NCBI RefSeq assembly: GCF_947501905.1
Contig: NZ_CANMXL010000002.1
Coordinates: forward strand, 496,001-560,000
DNA from: an uncultured Winogradskyella sp.
Lineage (GTDB): Bacteria; Bacteroidota; Bacteroidia; Flavobacteriales; Flavobacteriaceae
Direction: 5' to 3'
DNA length: 64,000 nucleotides
Under the pieces are notes generated by a model. That model had not been told where the DNA came from, did not search any database, and saw nothing but the letters and a program-made list of their open reading frames with translations. The position numbers were made by a program, and so were the translations under genes. Of the stretch, positions 33,749 to 42,692 are shown one piece after another (position 1 is the stretch's first letter; each line of letters begins with the position of its first letter).

Positions 33749-36700
33749 TCAGCGCTTCAGTGAAAAGTGTGCACTAAAAGTTCGAGGTTCATTATTTGTA
33801 GGTTCTACATACTCTAAAGTAAACCAATAGTCGCTACTTGGCATTCTATTACCATTAAATGTGCCATCCCAACCTGGACTGGTAGGACTTAATTGTTTTA
33901 ATAGCTTCCCATAGCGGTCATAAATATATATCGTTGCAGATGGTTGCGTATTAATACCTTCAATATTCCACGTGTCATTATTACCATCTCCATTTGGTGT
34001 GAAGAATTTAGGATAATCAATCACTGTCACATTTCTAAATACAATACCACAACCCAATACATCTCTTGCTGCCACAACATGGTCTCCACCATTAACATCT
34101 TCAAATTCTCCTGTTAATTCCCATGGCCCGTTATCTAGACTGTACTCATAAGTACTGTTTCCAGTAGCTGTTGCAATAATCATATTATTCCCTGTAAATG
34201 CTTGTGAAGTCACTTCTACATCAAATGTATCTGGTATTCCGCTTTCTGTAACTAACGCCGAATCAAAATTTTGACACATAGTTACCAGAGATGTACTAAT
34301 ATCTGTAACTGTTACATCATACACACCTCCTTGCGTTGGTATTAAACTAGAACCTGTTTGTGCTGGTAATACTATACCATCAAGGCTCCATTCGAATGCA
34401 TAATCTGTATCTGACAATCCCGTATCTAAGACAGGTGGTACATCTACCACAGCTTCATTATTACTTGTTAGACATAATATATATTCGTCTTCTAAATCAA
34501 AAATTGGAAGTAGATTAACCTGTAAAGTTACCTCAGCTATTTCAAAACATTCTGTTGGTCTTATAACATTACTTACTCTAGCGTAAATGACTTGAGAGTT
34601 AACTACAAAATTTTCATACAGTAGTGGCAACGGGTCAACATCATTAAAAGCATCATCAAAACTAAAGTGATAAGAAATACTAAATGCCATTGGGTCTTGA
34701 CCATCTAACACAATTGGACTTCGGGATGCTAAGTCAAATTGAGTAAAACCATCGTTATCACCTACAACATCACATTCTTCATATAAGTCATCTACCGCAT
34801 CAGCACCTTCATTGATTTCTATATTAAATGAAATAGTACTTATTGAGCATCCTGTTGTATTATTAGTAATAGCTACAAAAATTGGTTGAGGACTACTCGT
34901 ATTTGTATATAGACTTGGTAGTGGATTTGTTAAGTTATCTGCATCTAGTTGAGTCTCGTGGTAGGTTACCGTAAACTGTAATGGGTCTTGTCCATTTAAA
35001 ATCTCTAGAGTTTTAGTATCTAAATCAAAATCGAAAAAGAAATCTGTGTTATTCTCACATTCAAAAAAATCTGTAACCACAGCACTATCATCTGGCAATG
35101 GATTAACCAGAATCTCTAGCTCTACTATAGCATAACATGTAGTCGAAGTATTAGTTACCCGAACAAAAATGGTTTCTGAAGGGTTTGTGTTATTATAAGC
35201 TGCTGGAGTTGGAATAGAATTATCACCTGCATTTGCACCAGCAAAAGTGGTATGGTATGTTGCGACAACATTTGGGTCTCCGTTAAAAATAAAAGCTTCT
35301 CTAATTGTTAAATTAAACTCCTCAGACAAATCTCCAACAGTAATATCATCACAAAGAACAATTGGATCTGGATTTAAATTTGGTGTTGGGTTAATCGTTC
35401 TTAAGCGTACATGAATACCTAAACCAACACAGGCATTATCTACATCACTATCTACTCTTACATAAATCTCTTGTTCAAAAGGTGAAGCGTCATTTCTATG
35501 ATTTGAAATATCTGGAATAGCATTTAGTTCGGCTAATGCATCGGCTTGAGTTTCAAAATAGCTAAATGTTAAATTCTGTCCTACAGGCAATGCAGCTTGA
35601 GCTCTAATCTGAGCTTCAGCATCACTAAAATCAAAAGCTGTAATACCATTTGTAATATCAGTATCTATACCATCGACAACATCACATTCTTCATATAAAA
35701 TCTCAATATTCGCAGGAATTTGAGTGGCAGAAACAAATAAATCTAGTTGTGCTACTCTAAAACATGTGTCGGCATTTTCTACTCTAACAAATATCGTATC
35801 TGGATTTGATGATGGATCTGTATTTGTATAAATTGTTGGGGCAACAATAGCATTTGTTCCAGCAGCAGCGTCAGCAGCATTTAAATAATAGGTAAATGTA
35901 TGAGCCGTTGGATTAGTAGAAATTAAAACTTCAGATTCAGTTAAATTAAAGTCAGAAATACCATCTGTATCATTATCACATTGTAATAATTCTACCATAT
36001 CGGTAATTACAGGAAGTGCATTAACTTCTAAATCTACTGCAACAGTTTCATAACAGTCTATATTGTCATTATTTTCAACTCTTGCAATAATTTGTGTATC
36101 GTCAGTATATAAATTCGTAATTGCGGATTGGTCATTATCAGCATCAGTTTGATTTAAATGGTAACTCACAGTAAACTGCATTGGATCTTGTCCATTTAAT
36201 ATAAAACTATCAATATCTGCTGGTGTTAAGGAAAAATCAACAAAACCATTAGTATCATCTCCATCTAATGTATCATCACATAGCTCATAAGTATAAGTTG
36301 AAGGTGTTGGTTGTTCGAAAACATCAATATTAAAACTAGTAGTATCAAAACAATCATCACGATTATCAACATTTTCTATTCTTACCCAAATCGTATCTTC
36401 ATCGTAGGCTATAAGGTTTGTAAAATTATTTGGTAGTGGATTTGTTGTTGAGCTTGTCATTGCTTCCATTTCTTCTAAATGAAAAGACACCTCAAATTGC
36501 ATCGCGTCTTGTGTTCCTAATACTGTTGCGCGTAATGCATCCAAATCAAAATCCCAAAAGCCGTCATTATTATCATCACAGATTAATTGTGGTAAAACAG
36601 CGTTAGCAGTTGGGTCATCAAACACATCAATATTAAAACTAGTGGTATCAAAACAATCATCGCGATTATCAACATTTTCTATTCTCACCCATATCGTATC

Positions 36701-38128
36701 TTCATCGTAAGCCACAAGATTTGTAAAAGTATCTGGTAGTGGATTTGTTGTTGAGCTTGTCATTGCTTCCACTTGTTCTAAATGAAAGGACACTTCAAAT
36801 TGCATTGGGTCTTGTGTTCCTAATACAATTGGCCTTAAAGCATCTAAATCAAAATCCCAAAAGCCGTCATTATTATCATCACAGATTAATTGATCAGGCA
36901 CTGCATTAGCCACTGGAGAATCAAACACATCAATATTAAAACTTCCTGTATTTGCGCAATCTGTATTTATAGTATTCTCAATTCTAATAAAAATAGTTTC
37001 TGCAGTGTAAGCTGTTGCGTTTGGATACAACCCAATAATAGGATTCATATCCATCTGAGCATCATTTAGCGTGTTGTGATAACTGACTTCAACATCTGTT
37101 TGAGCACCAATTACTGTAGCATTTAATAAACTAAAATCAAAATCCCAAAACCCATCATTGTTGTCATCGCATCTAAATTGTGGTGTAACAGCATTGGCTG
37201 TTGGTATAACCGTAACTATCACCTCAATAATATCACTATCAGAACTTCCTACGTTATCAGTAATTGTGACTTGATACTCTCCTGCATTAGAGACAGAAAT
37301 CATTGACATCCCATCTGTCCCGGGAATCGGCGCAAACCCAGTGCCATCATCAAATTCCCATGCATAGTCTACAAAAGTAGGATCGTTACCAGGGTTGGCA
37401 TCTAATGTTGTAGATGTCATATCACATATGTTTTGGTCAGGTCCTAAAATACCATCTACATTTATAATACTACAATCTGTAGAACCACCTCCTGGGGTTC
37501 CAAAATTGGTTTGTACTATTTCCACCAGGCCTTCAAATCCAACTCCAGTTGGACCAGGTGTCCAATTGGTTACTAGTAATAAATAATAATCTCCCGCTTG
37601 TGCATTTGGTATCGTCAATGTTTCAGAAGCTGAACCAGACCAACTGCAATCAATTATATTTGAATTATCGAGATTATTAAGATAGAAGTTAGGTTGATCT
37701 ACGTTATCTGGACAGCCTACAGGAACTCCAGAACTATCAACACATTGAGAATCTAAATTAGTACAATTTCCATTTTCAGAAGCAAAAGGTCCCCAAGCAA
37801 CAAAATCTACATCTAGTTCACCTGGAACACCTTCATTATTAATGCCATCTCCATTAAAATCTTGCCATTGATTAATTTGAAAAGCCAAATCTCCTGTTTG
37901 ATCAACTCTTAAAAAAAACCAGCCTGGTCTAGGCGCGTCCTGTAGGCATGCTATAGCGCCTAAATCAAAATTAGTTCCAAAATTATTTTGAAAAACAAAA
38001 CTACCTGTATTATCTGCACAAATAGGTCCAGCTTGATTACATGTAGCTCCTCCTGGTGTATTAATTTGCGAGTACGTGGCTATTGATATGGCTATAAACA
38101 ACAAACAGAGAATGTATTTTTTAAGCAT
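33749..38128 (-). CDS. Giant T9SS-secreted surface adhesin 2 (acidic repeats, type B sorting domain)
   Basis: 1459 aa with a signal peptide (MLKKYILCLLFIAISIATYS). After an N-terminal region with DFNGDGINNEG-type calcium-loop sequence and a PKD/Ig-like segment, about nine divergent units of roughly 100 residues follow (CDDNNDGFWDFDLDAL, IWVRIENVDNRDDCFDTTSF). They are rich in Asp/Asn and Cys. The last 450 residues closely parallel adhesin 1, including TFTGNNM-type, DYPKFFTPNGDGNNDTWNI and SPGWDGTFNGNRMPSSDYWF, the type IX type B sorting domain. It is expected on the cell surface or in the medium. A terminator separates it from the downstream adhesin 1 operon. Confidence 0.93.
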   Translation of the reverse strand: MLKKYILCLLFIAISIATYSQINTPGGATCNQAGPICADNTGSFVFQNNFGTNFDLGAIACLQDAPRPGWFFLRVDQTGDLAFQINQWQDFNGDGINNEGVPGELDVDFVAWGPFASENGNCTNLDSQCVDSSGVPVGCPDNVDQPNFYLNNLDNSNIIDCSWSGSASETLTIPNAQAGDYYLLLVTNWTPGPTGVGFEGLVEIVQTNFGTPGGGSTDCSIINVDGILGPDQNICDMTSTTLDANPGNDPTFVDYAWEFDDGTGFAPIPGTDGMSMISVSNAGEYQVTITDNVGSSDSDIIEVIVTVIPTANAVTPQFRCDDNNDGFWDFDFSLLNATVIGAQTDVEVSYHNTLNDAQMDMNPIIGLYPNATAYTAETIFIRIENTINTDCANTGSFNIDVFDSPVANAVPDQLICDDNNDGFWDFDLDALRPIVLGTQDPMQFEVSFHLEQVEAMTSSTTNPLPDTFTNLVAYDEDTIWVRIENVDNRDDCFDTTSFNIDVFDDPTANAVLPQLICDDNNDGFWDFDLDALRATVLGTQDAMQFEVSFHLEEMEAMTSSTTNPLPNNFTNLIAYDEDTIWVRIENVDNRDDCFDTTSFNIDVFEQPTPSTYTYELCDDTLDGDDTNGFVDFSLTPADIDSFILNGQDPMQFTVSYHLNQTDADNDQSAITNLYTDDTQIIARVENNDNIDCYETVAVDLEVNALPVITDMVELLQCDNDTDGISDFNLTESEVLISTNPTAHTFTYYLNAADAAAGTNAIVAPTIYTNTDPSSNPDTIFVRVENADTCFRVAQLDLFVSATQIPANIEILYEECDVVDGIDTDITNGITAFDFSDAEAQIRAQAALPVGQNLTFSYFETQADALAELNAIPDISNHRNDASPFEQEIYVRVDSDVDNACVGLGIHVRLRTINPTPNLNPDPIVLCDDITVGDLSEEFNLTIREAFIFNGDPNVVATYHTTFAGANAGDNSIPTPAAYNNTNPSETIFVRVTNTSTTCYAIVELEILVNPLPDDSAVVTDFFECENNTDFFFDFDLDTKTLEILNGQDPLQFTVTYHETQLDADNLTNPLPSLYTNTSSPQPIFVAITNNTTGCSISTISFNIEINEGADAVDDLYEECDVVGDNDGFTQFDLASRSPIVLDGQDPMAFSISYHFSFDDAFNDVDPLPLLYENFVVNSQVIYARVSNVIRPTECFEIAEVTLQVNLLPIFDLEDEYILCLTSNNEAVVDVPPVLDTGLSDTDYAFEWSLDGIVLPAQTGSSLIPTQGGVYDVTVTDISTSLVTMCQNFDSALVTESGIPDTFDVEVTSQAFTGNNMIIATATGNSTYEYSLDNGPWELTGEFEDVNGGDHVVAARDVLGCGIVFRNVTVIDYPKFFTPNGDGNNDTWNIEGINTQPSATIYIYDRYGKLLKQLSPTSPGWDGTFNGNRMPSSDYWFTLEYVEPTNNEPRTFSAHFSLKR
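36322..37230 (-). repeat. 303-bp direct repeats inside adhesin 2
   Basis: The sequence CATCAATATTAAAACT recurs at 36322, 36625 and 36928, exactly 303 bp (101 codons) apart. Units 1 and 2 are almost identical over their length; unit 3 has diverged. They encode the acidic units ending in SFNIDVF. Confidence 0.88.
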
Positions 38129-38276
38129 AGTTTTTCAAAAATTTAAGTCACGAAAATTAATAAATTCTTAACGAACATCTTATAAATTAACATAACATAT
38201 CATTGTAATAACGTATTTACTTATATAACAAGTATATTTAAGAAATCCCTAACCTATTTATACTATTTTATTTAGT

Positions 38277-38284
38277 TATCTTTG
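38277..38284 (+). promoter_or_regulatory. -7 box of folE
   Basis: TATCTTTG is a perfect TAnnTTTG, 25 bases before the folE ATG. No clear -33 TTTG is seen. Confidence 0.55.
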
Positions 38285-38309
38285 CAATCTCATTTTACAC
38301 ACCATATAA

Positions 38310-38984
38310 ATGAAAATAGAAAACGATTTTGATATCGATGCCATTGGCGATGATCACATTAGCTCTTCGAGTGAAACACCTCTTAGAGACGATGCTTTTG
38401 AATTAAGTAATTCTGAAAAGATTGATAGTATAAAAGCAGATGTAGAACACATCCTTGAAACTTTAGGATTAGACCTTACAGACGATAGTCTTAGTGGAAC
38501 ACCTAAGCGTGTTGCAAAAATGTTTGTTAACGAGATTTTTAGTGGTCTGCATCCAGACAATAAGCCTAGTGCATCAACTTTTGAAAATAAATACAAATAC
38601 AACGAAATGCTTGTTGAGAAAAATATTACCGTATACTCAACATGCGAACATCATTTATTACCAATTGTTGGTAAAGCCCATGTGGCCTATATTTCTAATG
38701 GCACTGTTGTAGGTTTATCTAAGATGAACCGTATAGTAGATTATTATGCTAAGCGCCCGCAAGTACAAGAGCGATTAACAATTCAAATTGTAAGAGAACT
38801 TCAAGAAGTTTTAGGCACCGAAGATGTAGCTTGTGTTATTGATGCTAAACACCTTTGCGTAAACTCTAGAGGTATCAAAGATGTTGCTAGTAGTACAGTG
38901 ACTTCTGAATTTGGCGGAAAATTCAAAACCAAAGAAACACGTCGAGAATTCCTAGATTATATTAAATTAGATACTGAATTTTAG
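38310..38984 (+). CDS. folE: GTP cyclohydrolase I
   Basis: 224 aa. The zinc and active-site residues are visible in [19 protein letters not shown] (Cys-x-His-His, about 109-127) and in [22 protein letters not shown] and [20 protein letters not shown] are also family signatures. It converts GTP to dihydroneopterin triphosphate, the entry to folate and also to the queuosine precursor made further by QueE in this window. cysS follows 38 bp later in the same direction. Confidence 0.97.
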   Translation: MKIENDFDIDAIGDDHISSSSETPLRDDAFELSNSEKIDSIKADVEHILETLGLDLTDDSLSGTPKRVAKMFVNEIFSGLHPDNKPSASTFENKYKYNEMLVEKNITVYSTCEHHLLPIVGKAHVAYISNGTVVGLSKMNRIVDYYAKRPQVQERLTIQIVRELQEVLGTEDVACVIDAKHLCVNSRGIKDVASSTVTSEFGGKFKTKETRREFLDYIKLDTEF

Positions 38985-39022
38985 TTCTCAATCTATCTTA
39001 CAAACCACATAACATAAGTATA

Positions 39023-40504
39023 ATGTCACTATACGACAATCAACACATAAAGATTTACAATTCTCTTTCGGGCGAAAAAGAAACTTTTACGCCTATTAAT
39101 CAAGGTTATGTTGGCATGTACGTTTGTGGCCCAACAGTTTACAGCAATGTACATCTAGGAAATGTGAGAACGTTTATGTCTTTTGACATGATTTTTAGAT
39201 ACTTAAAGCATTTAGGCTATAAAGTACGTTATGTTCGTAACATTACTGATGCAGGACATTTGGAAAATGATGCTGATTTGGGCGAAGATAAAATCACAAA
39301 GAAAGCACGTGTTGAAGAAATAGAACCTATGGAAGTGGTGCAACGCTACACTGTTGATTTTCATAATGTTTTACAAACACTCAATTTCCTACCACCGAGC
39401 ATAGAACCTACCGCTACTGGTCATATTATAGAACAGATAGAGCTTATTCAGACTATAATAGATAATGGGTTTGCATACGTAGTAAATGGTTCTGTGTATT
39501 TTGATGTGCATAAATACAATGAGTCTAATGAATACGGTATTTTAAGTAAACGTAAGCTCGAAGACCTTATACATAACACTAGAACTCTAGATGGACAAAG
39601 TGATAAAAAAAATCCACAAGATTTTGCACTTTGGAAAAAAGCAGAACCTACACATATTATGCGTTGGCCTTCGCCTTGGAGTGATGGCTTTCCTGGTTGG
39701 CATTTAGAGTGTACTGCTATGAGCACAAAATACTTAGGTGAGTTTTTTGATATCCATGGTGGCGGAATGGATCTTAAATTCCCACACCATGAGTGTGAGA
39801 TTGCACAAAACCAAGCTGCCAAAGGTCTAGCGCCAGTAAAATATTGGATGCATGCCAACATGTTAGAGCTTAATGGTGCGCGTATGAGTAAATCTTCAGG
39901 AAATTATATAAATCCTGCTGAGTTATTTTCTGGTGAAAACGATAAAATGTCTAAAGGATTTTCTCCTGGTGTTATTCGTTTTTTTATGATGCAAGCGTCA
40001 TATAGAAGTATTTTGGATTTAACCAATGATGGCTTATTAGCAGCAGAAAAAGGGTTTAATAGATTACTAGAAGCTCTTGGTAATCTTGATAATTTAAATA
40101 CGAGTAGTTCTTCATCTTTTGATGTTTCTGAATGGCAACAGAAGTGCTACGATGCTATGAATGATGATTTTAATACACCTATTTTAATTGCTCATTTATT
40201 TGAAGCTGCAAAGTTTATAAATCAAGTTAATGATGGTTCTGCTACAGTCTCTAATGAAGACTTAGCCACTTTAAAAACAGTACTACATACATTTACATTT
40301 GATGTTTTGGGCTTATTGAATAGCCAAGCTTCTGACGGCGGAACTGAGAAACTAAATGCTGCGATTGAGTTATTAATTAAGCTCAGAAAAGAAGCACGTA
40401 TTAATAAAGATTTTGCGTTGTCTGACCAAATTAGAGATGAATTAGCTGAAGCTGGAATTGAATTAAAGGATGGTCGAGAAGGCACTACTTTCTCCATTAA
40501 ATAA
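39023..40504 (+). CDS. cysS: Cysteinyl-tRNA synthetase
   Basis: 493 aa. Class I signatures: [19 protein letters not shown] (HIGH-type HLGN) near residue 29, a zinc site ([17 protein letters not shown]), and the KMSKS-type RMSKSSGNY near 290. It charges tRNA-Cys in the cytoplasm. The next gene (yidD) starts at the base after the TAA. Confidence 0.97.
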   Translation: MSLYDNQHIKIYNSLSGEKETFTPINQGYVGMYVCGPTVYSNVHLGNVRTFMSFDMIFRYLKHLGYKVRYVRNITDAGHLENDADLGEDKITKKARVEEIEPMEVVQRYTVDFHNVLQTLNFLPPSIEPTATGHIIEQIELIQTIIDNGFAYVVNGSVYFDVHKYNESNEYGILSKRKLEDLIHNTRTLDGQSDKKNPQDFALWKKAEPTHIMRWPSPWSDGFPGWHLECTAMSTKYLGEFFDIHGGGMDLKFPHHECEIAQNQAAKGLAPVKYWMHANMLELNGARMSKSSGNYINPAELFSGENDKMSKGFSPGVIRFFMMQASYRSILDLTNDGLLAAEKGFNRLLEALGNLDNLNTSSSSSFDVSEWQQKCYDAMNDDFNTPILIAHLFEAAKFINQVNDGSATVSNEDLATLKTVLHTFTFDVLGLLNSQASDGGTEKLNAAIELLIKLRKEARINKDFALSDQIRDELAEAGIELKDGREGTTFSIK

Positions 40505-40744
40505 TTGATTATCAAAAAACTTCTGACATACCCGTTTTTGTTTTTAATTAAGGTATATCAGACGTTAATATCTCCATTTACCCCAGCTAGTTGTAGATAC
40601 CAACCTACGTGTTCTCAATATACAAAAGAAGCTTTAGAAACACACGGTTTTTTAAAAGGTGGTAGATTGGCTATAAAACGAATTTTTAGTTGTCATCCAT
40701 GGGGCGGAAAAGGTTACGACCCAGTTCCTCCTAAAGAAGATTAA
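40505..40744 (+). CDS. yidD: YidD membrane protein insertion efficiency factor
   Basis: 79 aa, the family length. Signatures: [22 protein letters not shown] with the conserved Cys pair, then [14 protein letters not shown]. It assists YidC-dependent insertion at the inner membrane. The start is TTG at 40505, directly after the cysS stop; no ATG is available. Translation is probably coupled to cysS. Confidence 0.94.
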   Translation: MIIKKLLTYPFLFLIKVYQTLISPFTPASCRYQPTCSQYTKEALETHGFLKGGRLAIKRIFSCHPWGGKGYDPVPPKED

Positions 40745-40812
40745 TATTGCGTTAATGCTATTTCCATTACTATTGAAAATACTATATTTACCACTTAAAC
40801 AACAATCAATTT

Positions 40813-41637
40813 ATGCACGCTTTAGAAATAGTTTGGGACCCAATTAAATTTTTAGATTTAGGTTTTTTTAAACTTCACTTTTACAGTGTGATGTGGATAG
40901 TTGCCTTTATTCTAGGTTTTTATATCACAAAGCGTATATACAGAAACGAAAATCAATCGGACGAGTCTTTAGATTCTTTATTTATATATTCGGTTTTAGG
41001 GATTATGCTTGGCGCACGTTTGGGCCATGTTATTTTTTACCAATCAGAGTTGATTACCGAAGATTTCTTTAGCATCTTTTTGCCTTTTAGCTTTAGAGAT
41101 GGCATCAAGTTTACTGGATTTGCTGGACTAGCGAGCCATGGCGCAGCTATTGCTATGATTATATCTATGTACCTGTACAATAAAAAAGTACTTAAAAAAA
41201 CTGTACTTTGGATTTTAGACCGTGTTGTTGTTGCTGTAGCCTTAGGCGCTGTATTTGTTAGAATTGGAAACTTTATTAATTCAGAAATTATAGGAAAATA
41301 TACGGGAAGTGATTTTGGTGTAGTATTTAAGCAATTAGGAGAAACTGCTCCGCGTCATCCTTCTCAATTATATGAGGCATTCTTTTACATTTTTGTATTT
41401 TTAATTTTGTTTTTCACTTATTGGAAAACTAAAAAGTCTCAACAACAAGGCTTTTTATTCGGTTTATTTTTAGTTCTCTTATGGACTGTTAGATTTTTCG
41501 TTGAGTTCTCAAAAGAAGCTCAAGTTGAAGAACGTGCAGATTGGTTATTAAATACTGGACAATTATTAAGCATACCATTTATACTTATAGGGTTATACTT
41601 TATGTTTATATATAAGCCAAAGATAAAAGAAGCATAA
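40813..41637 (+). CDS. lgt: Prolipoprotein diacylglyceryl transferase
   Basis: 274 aa with about seven membrane helices. Family motifs: HFYSVMWIVAF, the signature region RIGNFINSEIIGKYT near 150-165 and RHPSQLYEAFFY near 180. It attaches diacylglycerol to the lipobox cysteine of prelipoproteins, of which this window encodes several. The stop overlaps the next ATG by one base (TAATG), a DUF192 lipoprotein gene. Confidence 0.96.
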   Translation: MHALEIVWDPIKFLDLGFFKLHFYSVMWIVAFILGFYITKRIYRNENQSDESLDSLFIYSVLGIMLGARLGHVIFYQSELITEDFFSIFLPFSFRDGIKFTGFAGLASHGAAIAMIISMYLYNKKVLKKTVLWILDRVVVAVALGAVFVRIGNFINSEIIGKYTGSDFGVVFKQLGETAPRHPSQLYEAFFYIFVFLILFFTYWKTKKSQQQGFLFGLFLVLLWTVRFFVEFSKEAQVEERADWLLNTGQLLSIPFILIGLYFMFIYKPKIKEA

Positions 41638-42134
41638 TGATTAACCAGAAGTTCAGATTACTCTTTTATATTGCCATTATGGCTTTTGGTCTTACCGCTT
41701 GTAACAATTCCGAAAAGAACACATCTAAATCTTCTGAAGTTACCTTTAAAAAAGAAGGTACGCTTCAACTTAAAAAAGCTTCAAACGATTCGGTTATAAA
41801 AACTTTAGATATCGAGATTGCTGATGACGAATACCAGACCCAAACAGGATTGATGTATCGCAATAGCATGAAAGAGTCTCAAGGCATGTTATTTATTTTT
41901 CCTAATGAAACAGAACGCAGTTTCTACATGAAGAATACACGTATTGCCTTAGATATCATTTACATTTCTGCAGACAGTACTATTGTAAGTTTTCAAAAAA
42001 ACGCTAAGCCTTTTGATGAGACTTCTCTACCATCAAATGCACCAGCTAAATATGTCTTAGAGATTAATGCTGGGCTTTCTGATGCATTTAATATTGAAGC
42101 TGGTGATAAAATATCTTTCTTAATTGACAAGTAA
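41637..42134 (+). CDS. DUF192 lipoprotein
   Basis: 165 aa. Signal and lipobox (MAFGLTAC, Cys about 22) precede the DUF192 domain: QTGLMYRNSMKESQGMLFIF and FYMKNTRIALDIIYIS, then APAKYVLEINAG. DUF192 proteins are small exported beta-barrels of unknown function. The one-base overlap with lgt suggests coupled translation of a lipoprotein with its modifying enzyme. Confidence 0.92.
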   Translation: MINQKFRLLFYIAIMAFGLTACNNSEKNTSKSSEVTFKKEGTLQLKKASNDSVIKTLDIEIADDEYQTQTGLMYRNSMKESQGMLFIFPNETERSFYMKNTRIALDIIYISADSTIVSFQKNAKPFDETSLPSNAPAKYVLEINAGLSDAFNIEAGDKISFLIDK

Positions 42135-42212
42135 TATTTATTAAGGATAGCTTGTCTAATTACATTTTTAGATAATTAATTTTATATTAGGCTTTAATCA
42201 ACAAATTCTAAT

Positions 42213-42641
42213 ATGAAGTTTTTTAAAAGATTCTTATTATTTCTTGGTGCATTTCTCATTTTTTGTTCTTTCTCTATTGAGGCCGATAAAAGTTATATAG
42301 GTGTATGGAAGGGCAAAGACAAAGGCGATATTGGCCTTTTGACTTTGACAAAAGACAGGTATGCTACTTTTGAATTTGATGGAGAAATTATGGGTGGAAA
42401 GTCCTATAATCATCAAGGTATTTCTGCTGCTTTAAAGTACAGAGTCAATACCAGAAAAGACCCTTACAGAATAGACTTTATCATATGGGATAAAAAAAAG
42501 GCCATTGAAGTTGGTAAGCTCAGAGGAATTTTAAAAATGAATAATAATGACGAAATGGAAATGGCTATAAATTTTAGCGGAAGTAATAGTAGGCCAACAG
42601 ATTTCTTAATAGATAGTATAACATTCGTACGTGTTAAATAG
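42213..42641 (+). CDS. Small exported lipocalin-like protein
   Basis: 142 aa. A signal peptide (about 1-24) precedes a beta-rich domain with IGVWKGKDKGDIGLLTLTKD near the start, a strand pattern found in small calycin-type Bacteroidota proteins. No catalytic motif is visible and no family name can be given. It is separated by 78 bp from the DUF192 gene and ends at a strong terminator. Confidence 0.7.
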   Translation: MKFFKRFLLFLGAFLIFCSFSIEADKSYIGVWKGKDKGDIGLLTLTKDRYATFEFDGEIMGGKSYNHQGISAALKYRVNTRKDPYRIDFIIWDKKKAIEVGKLRGILKMNNNDEMEMAINFSGSNSRPTDFLIDSITFVRVK

Positions 42642-42645
42642 AAAC

Positions 42646-42675
42646 AAAAAAGACTGCCAATTGGCAGTCTTTTTT
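42646..42675. terminator. Bidirectional terminator, 30-bp perfect palindrome
   Basis: AAAAAAGACTGCCAA (42646-42660) is followed immediately by its exact complement (42661-42675). The effective stem has a GC core and T6 on both strands, between convergent genes. Confidence 0.9.
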
Positions 42676-42692
42676 GTTTAATAGATTAAAGA

